Part shown: in pieces, positions 1 through 9,033 of the stretch
Layout of the letters: each line of letters begins with the position of its first letter
Numbering within the stretch: the first letter of the stretch is position 1
DNA from: Billgrantia endophytica
GTDB lineage: Bacteria; Pseudomonadota; Gammaproteobacteria; Pseudomonadales; Halomonadaceae
Length of the DNA: 63,706 nt
Assembly (NCBI RefSeq): GCF_002879615.1
Contig: NZ_PNRF01000015.1
Coordinates: 72,311 to 136,016 of the forward strand
Direction of reading: 5' to 3'
The notes under the pieces: generated by a model
Database searches by the model: none
What the model was told of the DNA's origin: nothing
Seen by the model: the letters and a program-made list of their open reading frames with translations, nothing else
Program-made: the position numbers and the translations under genes

Positions 1-27
1 GCCGGCGGCCTTCAGCGTGGCGTGCAT
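1..27 (-). CDS. 5' end of an unidentified gene leaving the window
   Basis: An ATG on the minus strand at 27 opens a frame reading MHATLKAAG to the window edge. A GGAG Shine-Dalgarno-like sequence lies eight bases upstream of it. Only nine codons are visible, so the product cannot be named. In Pseudomonas an M23 peptidase gene lies next to tyrS and anmK, which makes that a guess by synteny only. Confidence 0.35.
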
Positions 28-389
28 TCTACCGTCTCCGGCGCTTCTGTCAATCGCGAATCACTCTAACCGATTCGAAAAAACCAAACAGAAACAAGCA
101 CTTTCTCCACTTCCACCGCTGGCAACGTTAGCCGTTGCCGGCAGCGGATGCGTACTTTACGGCTTTCCCCGCCCCCCTGCAAGGGGCCTTGTAAAAAAAT
201 TTCAGGAAGATGACCGGCCAATGACAGAACGATGAGCAGCCAAACCATCCACAGGCGTTTTCCACAAGCCTTTGGGCCAGGTACCTGTGGATGGAATACC
301 CAGCCCAGAGACGACAACGCCCGCACATGGCGGGCGTTGGCAGGGCAACTGACTTGCAATCAATGACACTGGAAACAGACGCATTGGAC
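28..389. other. tyrS downstream intergenic region with hairpins
   Basis: No convincing gene lies in these ~360 bases. The region holds the tyrS terminator (315-339), a small hairpin at 121-139 (ggcaacg/cgttgcc), and an 11-bp perfect inverted repeat (CCATCCACAGG at 245-255, CCTGTGGATGG at 284-294) with a TTTTCCACA DnaA-box-like sequence between the arms (258-266). The promoter of the gene leaving at the left edge presumably lies here, but no clear -35/-10 pair was found. Confidence 0.5.
315..339 (-). terminator. putative tyrS terminator hairpin
   Basis: A 10-bp perfect stem (CAACGCCCGC/GCGGGCGTTG) with a 5-base loop sits 50 bases past the tyrS stop. On the minus strand it is followed by the pyrimidine-rich TCGTCTCT rather than a clean T run, so it is a moderate terminator. 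Confidence 0.6.
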
Positions 390-1589
390 TCAGCGTAGGG
401 TCACCCGCGCATAGCGCTTCTTGCCTGCCTGGATCACATAGCTCTTGCCGATATCGAGCATATGGTCCTTGGCGACCACCTCGCCATCGACCTTGACCCG
501 GCCATTGCCCAGCATGTCCTTGGCCTGGGCGCTGTTGTTGGCCAGCCCCGAACGGTTGAGCACGGCGGCGATGGGTGCCTGGGGACTGCCTTCGAAATCG
601 ACCTCGACATCGGGCAGGTCCTCGGGGAGCTCGCCCTCGGCCAGTTGGTTGCCGGCAGACTTGTGGGCATTGGCCGCGGCCTCTTCGCCGTGATAGCGAG
701 CGATCAATTCGCGTGCCAGCACCATCTTGATGTCACGAGGGTTGGCGCCCTGCTCGGCATCGCGCTTGAGGTCCTCGATCTCCTCGTTGCTCTTCAGCGA
801 GAGCAGCTCGAAGTAGCGCCACATCAGGCTGTCGGGCAGAGAAACCAGTTTATTGAACATGGAGCCGGGCGCCTCATCCACGCCGACATAGTTGCCCAGC
901 GACTTGGACATCTTCTGTACGCCGTCGAGGCCCTCGAGCAGCGGCATGGTGATGACGACCTGGGGCTCCATGCCGAAGTGCTTCTGGATCTCGCGTCCCA
1001 TCAGCAGGTTGAATTTCTGGTCGGTGCCACCCATTTCCACGTCGGCCTTGAGCGCCACCGAGTCGTAGCCCTGCACCAGCGGATAGAGAAACTCATGAAT
1101 GGAGATCGGCTGGCTGGACTTGTAGCGCTTGTCGAAGTCGTCTCGCTCGAGCATGCGTGCCACGGTGCTCTGACCGGCCAGCTCGATCATGTCGGCCGCG
1201 GTCATGGCGGAGAACCACTCCGAGTTGAAGCGTACCTCGGTCTTCTCGGGATCGAGGATCTTGAACACCTGCTCCCTGTAGGTCTCGGCGTTGGCGCGGA
1301 CCTCCTCCTCGGTAAGCGGCTTGCGCGTGACGTTCTTGCCGGTGGGATCGCCGATGCGTCCGGTGAAATCGCCGATGAGGAAGATGACCTCGTGCCCGAG
1401 CTCCTGAAACAGTCGCATCTTGGTCAACAGCACGCTATGACCGAGGTGCAGGTCAGGGGCGGTGGGATCGAAACCCGCCTTGATACGCAGCTTGCGCCCG
1501 GACTCGAGCTTCTTGACCAGCTCGCCCTCGATCAGGATCTCGTGGGTGCCACGCTTCAGAAGCGCCAGCGCGCTCGCGACATCGGTCAT
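390..1589 (-). CDS. tyrS: tyrosyl-tRNA synthetase
   Basis: Charges tRNA-Tyr with tyrosine in the cytoplasm. The 399-residue protein is a class I synthetase. The HIGH-type motif reads HLGH at residues 48-51, the tyrosine-pocket segment GGTDQKFN is near 187-194, and the KMSKS loop is at 226-230. The last ~65 residues form an S4 RNA-binding domain. The frame stays open far upstream, but the family alignment begins at [12 protein letters not shown], preceded by a GGAGA ribosome-binding site, so the start at 1589 is preferred. Length and motif spacing match the Pseudomonas-type TyrRS. It is divergent from anmK. Confidence 0.97.
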   Translation of the reverse strand: MTDVASALALLKRGTHEILIEGELVKKLESGRKLRIKAGFDPTAPDLHLGHSVLLTKMRLFQELGHEVIFLIGDFTGRIGDPTGKNVTRKPLTEEEVRANAETYREQVFKILDPEKTEVRFNSEWFSAMTAADMIELAGQSTVARMLERDDFDKRYKSSQPISIHEFLYPLVQGYDSVALKADVEMGGTDQKFNLLMGREIQKHFGMEPQVVITMPLLEGLDGVQKMSKSLGNYVGVDEAPGSMFNKLVSLPDSLMWRYFELLSLKSNEEIEDLKRDAEQGANPRDIKMVLARELIARYHGEEAAANAHKSAGNQLAEGELPEDLPDVEVDFEGSPQAPIAAVLNRSGLANNSAQAKDMLGNGRVKVDGEVVAKDHMLDIGKSYVIQAGKKRYARVTLR

Positions 1590-1707
1590 CGTCTCCGACT
1601 CCACACAATACAGTTGCCAGGCCCTGCCCGCAGGGTCCATTGAATGGGGCAGAATGTTAGCATGACTTGGCGCCTCGCGGAGGGGGCTCAGCAACTGGAG
1701 TAGAGGA

Positions 1708-2850
1708 ATGACACTGTTCATCGGCCTGATGTCCGGCACCAGTCTCGACGGCATCGATGCCGCCCTGGTGGAAATCGACGGTGCCGGCAAGGCGCGCCTG
1801 CTCGCCACCCACGCCGAGCCCATGCCGGAGGCGCTGCGCGAGCCATTGCTGCGACTCTGCCAGGCCGAGCGCGTCGAGTTTGCCGAACTGGCGTCCACCG
1901 AGGATGCCTTCTGTCGCCTGCAGGCAACTGCCGTGGAGCGCCTGCTTGCCGCCAACGACACGCCTCCCGATGCCATCGTGGCAATCGGCAGCCATGGCCA
2001 GACCATCGAGCATGCCCCCTGGGGGCATGGCAGGGGCCATGACAAGGGCCCTGCCTACACCCTGCAACTGGACAACCCCAGCCTGCTGGCCGAACTGAGC
2101 GGCTGCACCGTGGTGGCGGACTTCCGCCGCCGCGACCTGGCCGCCGGCGGGCAGGCGGCTCCCCTGGCCCCCGCTTTTCATGAAGCGCTGTTTCGCCGGA
2201 AGAGGGAGTGGCTGATGGTGCTCAACCTGGGCGGCTTCGCCAACCTGACGCTGCTGCCACCGGCCGAGAGTGACACCGATGTCATCGGCTTCGATACCGG
2301 CCCCGCCAACGTCTTGCTGGATGGCTGGCACGCCCGCCATCGCGGCGGCCGCTTCGACCCGGACGGCGCCTGGGCCGCCTCGGGACGAGTCGATGCAGCC
2401 CTGCTGGAGCGCTTGCTGACCGAGCCCTTCTTCCACCGTCCGCCGCCGCGCAGCACTGGCCGAGAAGTCTTTCATCTCGGCTGGCTGGCACACCACCTGA
2501 CGGGACAGGAAGCGACGGAGGACGTACAAGCCACCTTGGCGGAACTCACCGCTACCAGCATCGCGCTTGGCGTGGAGATGGCTCGCGAACGGCTCGATGC
2601 ACCGCCAGCGGCCGCCCTGATTCCCTGCGGCGGTGGCGCCCACAACCCGAACCTGCTGGCACGCCTGGCGCGCCACATGCCCGAGACGCCGCTGGTGCCC
2701 AGCGTCGACTGGGGCTGGCCGGCCGATTGGCTGGAAGCGGGCGCCTTCGCCTGGCTCGCCTGGCGGCGGCTCCAGGGGCTGCCAGGCAACCTGCCCAGCG
2801 TCACCGGTGCCGCCGGCCCGCGCGTGCTCGGCGGTGTCTATGCGCCGTGA
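1708..2850 (+). CDS. anmK: anhydro-N-acetylmuramic acid kinase
   Basis: Cytoplasmic murein-recycling enzyme. It hydrolyses the 1,6-anhydro ring of anhMurNAc and phosphorylates it to MurNAc-6-phosphate. The 380-residue protein opens with the family signature [15 protein letters not shown] (residues 6-20), the ATP-binding entry of the ASKHA-like fold, and carries the later conserved segments [12 protein letters not shown] and [14 protein letters not shown] ribosome-binding site directly precedes the ATG. It is divergent from tyrS with 118 bp between the starts. The tyrS/anmK pairing is also seen in Pseudomonas. Confidence 0.96.
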   Translation: MTLFIGLMSGTSLDGIDAALVEIDGAGKARLLATHAEPMPEALREPLLRLCQAERVEFAELASTEDAFCRLQATAVERLLAANDTPPDAIVAIGSHGQTIEHAPWGHGRGHDKGPAYTLQLDNPSLLAELSGCTVVADFRRRDLAAGGQAAPLAPAFHEALFRRKREWLMVLNLGGFANLTLLPPAESDTDVIGFDTGPANVLLDGWHARHRGGRFDPDGAWAASGRVDAALLERLLTEPFFHRPPPRSTGREVFHLGWLAHHLTGQEATEDVQATLAELTATSIALGVEMARERLDAPPAAALIPCGGGAHNPNLLARLARHMPETPLVPSVDWGWPADWLEAGAFAWLAWRRLQGLPGNLPSVTGAAGPRVLGGVYAP

Positions 2851-2898
2851 TTCCGTTTCATTGAAAGAGCGTTCCACTAGGCCTGGGCAAATCGCATT

Positions 2899-3015
2899 CT
2901 AGAAATCGTCCTCGTCTCGCAGGGCTAGCCTGCGCGCCGTACCCTGTACCTTGGCCAACGTGTCGCTGCCCTCGTCGCCGTACTTGATCATCATGCGCAG
3001 GTCGTTTGCCTTGGC
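2899..3015 (-). pseudogene. pilU: pilU 3' remnant (last 38 codons)
   Basis: Just downstream of pilT, on the same strand, a frame reads AKANDLRMMIKYG, then a short hydrophilic tail ending DEDDF and a stop. It has no start codon and is bounded upstream by an in-frame TAG at 3016-3018. The NDLRMMIK stretch resembles the C-terminal end of PilU, the second twitching ATPase normally encoded directly after pilT. Between the pilT stop and the fragment only ~20 bases remain, including an AGAAGG ribosome-binding-like sequence. This fits an internal deletion that removed ~90% of pilU. The assignment rests on synteny and my recollection of the family C-terminus. Confidence 0.6.
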
Positions 3016-3034
3016 CTATCGATACCTTCTTACT

Positions 3035-4066
3035 TTACGCCAGCGTGCTTTTGGCGCGCGCCTGGGCCTCTGCCCGATCCACCACGTTATCGGAGATCAG
3101 TTGGGCCAGGGCGGCGTCCAGGGTCTGCATGCCCAGGCTTCCGCCTGTCTGGATGGCCGAGTAGATCTGCGCCACCTTATCCTCGCGGATAAGGTTGCGA
3201 ACCGCCGCGGTAGCGATGAGTATCTCGTGAGCCGCCACGCGGCCCCCGCTCTGACGCTTGAGCAGGGTCTGTGAGATCACCCCCTGCAGCGACTCGGAGA
3301 GCATCGAGCGCACCATGGCCTTCTCGTCACCCGGAAAGACATCGATGATGCGGTCGATGGTCTTGGCGGCCGAGGTGGTGTGCAGCGTGCCGAATACCAG
3401 ATGGCCGGTCTCGGCGGCTGTCAGCGCCAGCCGGATGGTATCCAGGTCACGCAGCTCGCCGACCAGGATCACGTCCGGATCCTCGCGCAGGGCGCTCCGC
3501 AGCGCCTGGGAGAAACCATGGGTATCGCGATGCACCTCCCGCTGATTGATCAGGCAGCGCCTGCTGCGGTGAACGAATTCAATCGGGTCTTCGATGGTAA
3601 GGATATGGTCGTAGCGGTGATCGTTGATATAGTCGATCATCGCGGCAAGGGTGGTGCTCTTGCCCGAGCCGGTAGGACCCGTTACCAGCACCAGGCCGCG
3701 GGGCAGCAGTGCCAGGCGACGGAAAACGTCGCCCAGCCCCAGATCGGCCATTGTCAGCACGTCACTGGGAATGGTGCGGAAAACCGCCCCGGCGCCTCGG
3801 GCCTGACGGAAGGCATTGACGCGAAAGCGCGCGACCCCCGGCACTTCGAAGGAGAAGTCGGTTTCGAGAAATTCCTCGTAGTCGCGGCGCTGCCGGTCCC
3901 CCATGATGTCGTAGATCAGCTTGCGGACTTCGCGGTCTTCCATGGCCGGGACATTGAGCCGGCGGATGTCGCCATCGACACGGATCATGGGTGGCAACCC
4001 GGCCGACAGATGCAGGTCGGAGGCGTTCTGCTTTGCCGAGAACGCCAGCAGTTCGGTAATATCCAT
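3035..4066 (-). CDS. pilT: type IV pilus retraction ATPase PilT
   Basis: Hexameric cytoplasmic ATPase that depolymerises type IV pili for twitching and DNA uptake. The 343-residue protein has an N-terminal PAS-like domain followed by a RecA-like core. Walker A GPTGSGKST is at 130-138, the Asp box ILTIEDPIE at 155-163, Walker B with VGELRD near 196-207, and the His box GHLVFGTLHT at 221-230. All catalytic elements are intact. It is divergent from yggS, as in Pseudomonas. Its usual partner pilU is missing apart from a 3' remnant, so any retraction would rely on PilT alone unless pilU is elsewhere. Confidence 0.96.
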   Translation of the reverse strand: MDITELLAFSAKQNASDLHLSAGLPPMIRVDGDIRRLNVPAMEDREVRKLIYDIMGDRQRRDYEEFLETDFSFEVPGVARFRVNAFRQARGAGAVFRTIPSDVLTMADLGLGDVFRRLALLPRGLVLVTGPTGSGKSTTLAAMIDYINDHRYDHILTIEDPIEFVHRSRRCLINQREVHRDTHGFSQALRSALREDPDVILVGELRDLDTIRLALTAAETGHLVFGTLHTTSAAKTIDRIIDVFPGDEKAMVRSMLSESLQGVISQTLLKRQSGGRVAAHEILIATAAVRNLIREDKVAQIYSAIQTGGSLGMQTLDAALAQLISDNVVDRAEAQARAKSTLA

Positions 4067-4142
4067 GCGGTTCCCCTACTCCCGGGCAAGGATCTCTTCA
4101 GTATGCCAGACCTCTCGACGTGATGGACGCCATGTGAGCGAC

Positions 4143-4853
4143 ATGACAGATCTCATTCTTTCCGAGTCATTGGCGGCAACGCGCAGGCGGCTGGCCCAGG
4201 CGCTGGTCAACGCTGGACGACCCGCCGATGACGCACGCCTGTTGGCCGTCAGCAAGACAAAGCCTGCCGGCATGATTCGGGCAGCCTGGCAGTCGGGACA
4301 ACGGGACTTTGGTGAGAACTACCTCCAGGAAGCACTGGCCAAGCAGGCCGAGCTGTCGGATCTGGAGGATATCGTCTGGCATTTCATCGGTCCGCTGCAG
4401 TCCAACAAGACCCGGGAGGTTGCCGAGCACTTTTCCTGGGTGCATAGCGTAGACCGGGAGAAGATTGCCCGACGCCTGAACGATCAGCGCCCGGCCAGTC
4501 TGGAGCCGCTGAATGTCTGCCTTCAGGTCAATATCAGCGCCGAGACGAGCAAATCGGGCGTGATGGTCGACGAACTACCAGAGCTGGCTGCAGCCGTGCT
4601 CAAGATGCCGGCCCTGCGGCTACGGGGCCTGATGGCCATTCCCGCCCCGGCCGAGGACATGGCGGCCCAGCGGAAACCCCTGGCTCGGCTCCGCCAGGCC
4701 CTGGAAATGCTGCGGGAACGATTCCCCGACGCGCCGCTGGATACGCTGTCGATGGGCATGAGTGCCGACCTGGAGGCCGCCGTGCTGGAAGGCGCCACCC
4801 TGGTGCGACTGGGCACAGCCATTTTCGGCGAACGAGGCACCGTGGCCCACTAA
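4143..4853 (+). CDS. yggS: PLP homeostasis protein (YggS/PLPBP family)
   Basis: Single-domain fold-type III PLP-binding protein of the COG0325 family. It has no known catalytic activity and is needed for vitamin B6 and amino-acid homeostasis. The 236-residue product carries the PLP lysine in LLAVSKTKP (about K38), the FGENYLQE loop, the WHFIGPLQSNK strand and the C-terminal phosphate-binding GMSADLEAAV. The ATG at 4143 gives the family length. A GTG nine bases upstream is an alternative. It is the first gene of a co-oriented run with proC and yggT, an arrangement conserved in many Gammaproteobacteria. Confidence 0.93.
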   Translation: MTDLILSESLAATRRRLAQALVNAGRPADDARLLAVSKTKPAGMIRAAWQSGQRDFGENYLQEALAKQAELSDLEDIVWHFIGPLQSNKTREVAEHFSWVHSVDREKIARRLNDQRPASLEPLNVCLQVNISAETSKSGVMVDELPELAAAVLKMPALRLRGLMAIPAPAEDMAAQRKPLARLRQALEMLRERFPDAPLDTLSMGMSADLEAAVLEGATLVRLGTAIFGERGTVAH

Positions 4854-4914
4854 CGACACACGTGCGTGCCGGCCGATGGCCGATGCGCGTCAAATCAGAA
4901 AAAGGACAGATCGC

Positions 4915-5739
4915 ATGGCCAGCAGAGTCACCTTCATCGGCGCCGGCAACATGGCCAGCGCCATCATCGGCGGAATGATCAGCAACGGGCATCCGGCCAC
5001 CGCCATTACCGCCACATCGCCCAGCGATGCATTCCTTGAGCCCATCCACGAGCGCTACGGTATTCGCACCAACACCGACAACACGACGGCAGTTCGCGAC
5101 GCCGATATCGTCGTGCTGGCGGTCAAGCCTCAGGTCATGCGTGACGTCTGCGAAGGGCTGCGTGATACCCTGCAGCGCCAGCGCCCGCTGATCATCTCGG
5201 TCGCCGCGGGTCTCGACGCCGACACCCTGCAGGCTTGGCTGGGTGGCGACTTGCCATTGATCCGTTGCATGCCCAATACCCCCTCGCTGGTCGGCGCCGG
5301 GGCCGCTGGTCTGTTCGCCTCGCCGCAGGTCAGCGAGGAACAGCGCACCCAGGCCACTGGGCTGCTCGAGGCCGTAGGCCTGGTCGAGTGGGTCGAAGAA
5401 GAAGGGCTGCTGGACGCGGTCACCGCCGTATCCGGCAGTGGCCCCGCTTATTTCTTCCTGATGTTCGAAGCCATGGAGGAAGCAGGCGTCAAGCTGGGCC
5501 TGTCCGCAGAAACCGCCCGCCGCCTGGCGCTCCAGACGGCACTCGGCGCCGCCCGCATGGCCCAGGGCAGCGACCTGACCCCGGCACGGCTCAAGCGCAA
5601 CGTGATGTCGCCGGGCGGTACCACCGAGCGTGCCGTCGAGTATCTTGAGCATGCCGGCCTGCGTGACACCATGGCCAAGGCGATGGAAGCCTGCGCCAGG
5701 CGCGCCCGCGAAATGGCCGACGAATTCGGCCAGCGCTAG
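4915..5739 (+). CDS. proC: pyrroline-5-carboxylate reductase
   Basis: Last step of proline synthesis: NAD(P)H-dependent reduction of pyrroline-5-carboxylate to proline. The 274-residue protein begins with a Rossmann motif (FIGAGNMASAIIGGM, residues ~6-20) and contains the conserved catalytic-face segment SGSGPAYFFLMFEAM. The C-terminal family signature runs into SPGGTTERA. An AAGGACA ribosome-binding site precedes the ATG. Proline supply also matters for osmoadaptation if the host is a halophile, which is inference. It sits 61 bp after yggS and 58 bp before yggT. Confidence 0.97.
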   Translation: MASRVTFIGAGNMASAIIGGMISNGHPATAITATSPSDAFLEPIHERYGIRTNTDNTTAVRDADIVVLAVKPQVMRDVCEGLRDTLQRQRPLIISVAAGLDADTLQAWLGGDLPLIRCMPNTPSLVGAGAAGLFASPQVSEEQRTQATGLLEAVGLVEWVEEEGLLDAVTAVSGSGPAYFFLMFEAMEEAGVKLGLSAETARRLALQTALGAARMAQGSDLTPARLKRNVMSPGGTTERAVEYLEHAGLRDTMAKAMEACARRAREMADEFGQR

Positions 5740-5797
5740 CTTTTCGAGTCCGTCCGCAGACCGCGGCGGCCTCCCAAAAATTGAAAAGGAGTCCAAC

Positions 5798-6379
5798 ATG
5801 GGAAATGCTGGCCTGCTGCTGGTCAACACCCTGATCAACATCTACTTGTTCCTGATGATGCTGCGCTTTCTTCTGCAGGCGTCACATGCCGACTATTACA
5901 ACCCCATCAGCCAGTCGGTGGTGAAAATCACCCAGCCGGTGGTTCGGCCCTTCCAGGGGTTTCTCGGCCCGGTGATGGGCCGCTTCGACATGGCGACCCT
6001 GGCAGCCGCCTTCGTACTCAAGGCGGTGAGTATCGTGGTGATCCTGCAGATCGCGGGCTTCGGCATGCCGCCTGTGGCTGATGTCGCCATCGGTGCCTTG
6101 GCCGCCGTTGCCAACGCCATTCTGAAGATCTATTTCTTCGCCCTGATCGTGATGATCATCCTCAGCTGGGTCGCCCCGAACGCCAGCCACCCCGGGGCGC
6201 TGCTGGTCATGCAGTTGGTGGAGCCGATCATGGCCCCGGTGCGCAAGGTGATCCCCCCGCTGGGCATGATCGACCTGTCACCGATCGTGGTTTTCATCGC
6301 CATCAGTATCATCGATGGTATCGTGGTTGGTTCGCTGACCCGTGCCGCCGGCATCGCCGGCGCACTGGTTGGCCTGTGA
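5798..6379 (+). CDS. yggT: YggT family integral membrane protein
   Basis: Small inner-membrane protein of 193 residues with two YGGT repeats, each two hydrophobic helices (around 5-25, 65-85, 100-125, 160-180). Conserved repeat features include LRFLLQ with a downstream NPI and a VVRPFQ-like turn in the first half, and [34 protein letters not shown] across the second, quoted here only to mark its position (about residues 120-155). The function is uncertain; the family has been linked to osmotic tolerance and division-plane proteins. An AAAGGAG ribosome-binding site supports the start. It follows yggS-proC as in Pseudomonas and Escherichia. Confidence 0.92.
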   Translation: MGNAGLLLVNTLINIYLFLMMLRFLLQASHADYYNPISQSVVKITQPVVRPFQGFLGPVMGRFDMATLAAAFVLKAVSIVVILQIAGFGMPPVADVAIGALAAVANAILKIYFFALIVMIILSWVAPNASHPGALLVMQLVEPIMAPVRKVIPPLGMIDLSPIVVFIAISIIDGIVVGSLTRAAGIAGALVGL

Positions 6380-6428
6380 GCCCTTGTCCGCCCGCGCCGG
6401 ACCTCAACGACTGGACAAAGAACGACAA

Positions 6429-7586
6429 ATGCCCGAGTTTCCCTGCGACTCGGTCGGCCTGGTAGCGCCTCAGACGGCGCACTTCGACGACCCCCTGGCT
6501 CTGGCCTGCGGCAAGACCCTGCCGGCCTACGACCTCGTGTATGAAACCTATGGCACGCTCAACGCCGAAGGCACCAATGCGGTGCTGATCTGTCATGCCC
6601 TGTCGGGTCACCACCATGCGGCCGGCTATCATGCAGCCGACGAGCACAAGCCAGGCTGGTGGGATGCCCATATCGGGCCCGGCAAGTCCATCGACACCAA
6701 CCGTTTCTTCGTGGTGTCGCTGAACAACCTGGGCGGCTGCCACGGCAGCACGGGCCCGGTGAGCGAAAACCCCGATACCGGCCGGCAGTGGGGTCCGGAC
6801 TTCCCGATGGTGACCGTCGGCGACTGGGTGCACAGCCAGGCACGCCTGGCCGACCGCCTGGGCATCGAGCGCTTCGCCGCGGTGATCGGCGGCAGCCTGG
6901 GCGGAATGCAGGCACTGCAGTGGGCGCTGACCTACCCCGAGCGCATCGCCAACGCCGTGGTCATCGCCGCCACCCCCAAGCTGTCGGCACAGAACATCGC
7001 CTTCAACGAGGTGGCCCGGCAGGCCATTCGCTCCGACCCCGACTTCCATAACGGCTGGTATGACGAGCACGGCACCGTACCGCGCCGTGGCCTCAAGCTG
7101 GCACGCATGGTGGGCCATATCACCTATCTGTCGGAAGACGCGATGGGCAGCAAGTTCGGCCGCGACCTGCGCAGCGAGGATCTCAACTTCGGCTATGACG
7201 TGGAGTTCCAGGTCGAATCCTACCTGCGCCATCAAGGCGATACCTTCTCCAGCTCATTCGATGCCAATACCTACCTGCTGATGACCAAGGCCCTGGACTA
7301 CTTCGACCCGGCCGCCGTGCATGGTGGCGTACTGGCCAGGGCCGTGGCACCCGCGGAATGCCCCTTCCTGGTAGTCAGCTTCACCAGCGACTGGCGGTTC
7401 CCTCCGTCACGCTCCAGGGAACTGGCAAACGCCCTGATTCGTGCCGGCAAGTCGGTGAGCTACGTGAACATCGACTCCCCTCATGGGCATGACGCCTTCC
7501 TGCTGCCGGAGCCCCGCTACCAGTCGGTCTTTGGCGCCTTCATGTCCCGGGCCGCCCGAGAGCTGGGCCTGGAGGAGCACGCATGA
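6429..7586 (+). CDS. metX: homoserine O-acyltransferase MetX
   Basis: First committed step of methionine synthesis: transfer of an acyl group to homoserine. The 385-residue alpha/beta-hydrolase carries the nucleophile Ser156 in [10 protein letters not shown], the oxyanion-forming CHALSGHHH loop, and the late acid and base residues in FTSDWRFPP and DSPHGHDAF. Gammaproteobacterial MetX enzymes paired with MetW are generally succinyltransferases rather than acetyltransferases. The acyl donor here is therefore inferred as succinyl-CoA, not read directly. The stop codon overlaps the metW start by four bases (ATGA), implying translational coupling. Confidence 0.95.
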   Translation: MPEFPCDSVGLVAPQTAHFDDPLALACGKTLPAYDLVYETYGTLNAEGTNAVLICHALSGHHHAAGYHAADEHKPGWWDAHIGPGKSIDTNRFFVVSLNNLGGCHGSTGPVSENPDTGRQWGPDFPMVTVGDWVHSQARLADRLGIERFAAVIGGSLGGMQALQWALTYPERIANAVVIAATPKLSAQNIAFNEVARQAIRSDPDFHNGWYDEHGTVPRRGLKLARMVGHITYLSEDAMGSKFGRDLRSEDLNFGYDVEFQVESYLRHQGDTFSSSFDANTYLLMTKALDYFDPAAVHGGVLARAVAPAECPFLVVSFTSDWRFPPSRSRELANALIRAGKSVSYVNIDSPHGHDAFLLPEPRYQSVFGAFMSRAARELGLEEHA

Positions 7587-8185
7587 TGCGAGCCGACCTG
7601 GAACTGATCCATCGCTGGATACCCCAAGGTGCCCATATCCTCGACCTGGCCTGTGGCGACGGCACCCTGCTCGAGGCCCTGGCCCGTGACAAGGGAGTCA
7701 GTGGCTACGGGCTGGAGATCGACCCCGAGGGCATTACCGCCTGTATCGGGAAGGGAGTCAGCGTCATCGAACAGAACCTCGACGAGGGGCTGGTCAACTT
7801 CGAGGACGATACCTACGACCTGGTGGTGATGACCCAGGCATTGCAGGCACTGCGCCGGCCCGACCGCATGCTCGACGAGATGCTGCGTGTCGCCAATGAG
7901 TGCATCATCACCTTCCCCAACTTCGCCTACTGGCGACACCGGGTACACCTGGGCATTCGCGGCTATATGCCAGTCTCCAAATCCCTGCCCCACGCCTGGT
8001 ACGATACGCCCAACATCCACCTGTCGACCTTCAACGACTTCGAGCACCTGTGTCGCGAGAAGGACCTGGTCATCACCGACCGTGCGGTGGGCATTCGCGA
8101 CCACGAAGGTCACTGGACCTCACGCTGGCGGCCCAACCTGTTCGGAGAAATCGCCATCTTCCGCATCAGCCGACGGCAGGACTGA
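7583..8185 (+). CDS. metW: methionine biosynthesis protein MetW
   Basis: SAM-dependent-methyltransferase-fold partner of MetX, required for full homoserine acyltransferase activity in several Proteobacteria. It is 200 residues long with the glycine-rich motif [16 protein letters not shown] (about 19-33) and the family strings [11 protein letters not shown] and [12 protein letters not shown]. Its start overlaps the metX stop (ATGA), so the two are almost certainly made from one transcript in matched amounts. The order metX-metW followed by a DUF4426 gene is as in Pseudomonas. Confidence 0.95.
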   Translation: MMRADLELIHRWIPQGAHILDLACGDGTLLEALARDKGVSGYGLEIDPEGITACIGKGVSVIEQNLDEGLVNFEDDTYDLVVMTQALQALRRPDRMLDEMLRVANECIITFPNFAYWRHRVHLGIRGYMPVSKSLPHAWYDTPNIHLSTFNDFEHLCREKDLVITDRAVGIRDHEGHWTSRWRPNLFGEIAIFRISRRQD

Positions 8186-8233
8186 GTCCGACGCGACACT
8201 TTCACGGTGCCTTGACCGCGACAAGAGGGAATC

Positions 8234-8695
8234 ATGATGAGACATCGAACCGCCCCGACCCATCTGGCTGGCCTGCTGCTGCTCTGCCTGGCGCTTCCCT
8301 TGCAGGCCCAGCAGTACGAGCAGGTGGGCAACCATCAGATACACTACAGCGCCGTCAGCACCAGCTTTCTCAGCCCGGAAGTGGCTGCCAACCACGGCAT
8401 TCAGCGCAGCCCGGCCATGGCGCTGCTCAATGTCAGCGTGCTGGAAGAGCTCGAGGACGGCACCACCCGCCCGGTCAATGCGCCGGTCACCGGCGAGGTC
8501 GGTGAAGTCGGCAGCACCTCGCCAGCGTCGCTCTCCTTCCGCTCCCTGCGCGACGGCGATGCCCAGTCACAAATCGCGACCTTTCGCATCATCGAGGACG
8601 AGCCGATGCGCTTCGACCTTCAGGTGCGCTATGACCGCAACCGGGAGCCTGCCAGGGTGAGTTTCATCCAGCGCTTCTATATCGAGCGCGAATGA
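8234..8695 (+). CDS. DUF4426 periplasmic protein
   Basis: A 153-residue exported protein. A signal peptide with hydrophobic core LAGLLLLCLALP ends at about residue 25 (LQAQ), followed by a short beta-rich domain including HYSAVSTSFLSPEVA and a C-terminal FIQRFYIE. The length and position after metW match the DUF4426 family found there in Pseudomonas. The function is unknown. The stop overlaps the ATG of the next gene by four bases (ATGA at 8692), so they are coupled. Confidence 0.85.
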   Translation: MMRHRTAPTHLAGLLLLCLALPLQAQQYEQVGNHQIHYSAVSTSFLSPEVAANHGIQRSPAMALLNVSVLEELEDGTTRPVNAPVTGEVGEVGSTSPASLSFRSLRDGDAQSQIATFRIIEDEPMRFDLQVRYDRNREPARVSFIQRFYIERE

Positions 8696-9033
8696 CATCG
8701 ACGGCGAGTATTCCCATCGCCCACCTGCGTCAGCTGGATGCCACCTCGGCCCTGGGGGTCCATCTCCCCGATGGGCGGGAGCTGCTGCTGGTTCGGGTGC
8801 ACGGCAATGTCAGCGCTTTCGAGAACCGCTGCCCCCACCAGGACCTGTCGCTGCAGGTCGAGGCCGACGTCTTTCTCGAGGCAGGGGGTGAACTGATCCA
8901 GTGCGCCATGCACGGCGCCCTGTTCCTGCCCGATACCGGCGAATGCGTCTTCGGCCCCTGCCAGGGGCGCCACTTGACGCCAGTCGCGATCTCAATCGAT
9001 GCCGAGGGTGACATCCAACTGGCGGGTGAGTGA
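8692..9033 (+). CDS. small Rieske [2Fe-2S] protein
   Basis: A soluble 113-residue Rieske-type ferredoxin. The two iron-binding motifs are C47-P-H49 in NRCPHQDLSL and C71-AM-H74 in QCAMHGALF, the complete Cys2His2 set for a [2Fe-2S] cluster. It resembles stand-alone Rieske proteins of unknown partner rather than a dioxygenase subunit. Translation is coupled to the DUF4426 gene. Its 3' end overlaps the 3' end of the convergent sfsA by 42 bp. In Pseudomonas the DUF4426 gene is followed by rdgB instead. Confidence 0.85.
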   Translation: MTSTASIPIAHLRQLDATSALGVHLPDGRELLLVRVHGNVSAFENRCPHQDLSLQVEADVFLEAGGELIQCAMHGALFLPDTGECVFGPCQGRHLTPVAISIDAEGDIQLAGE

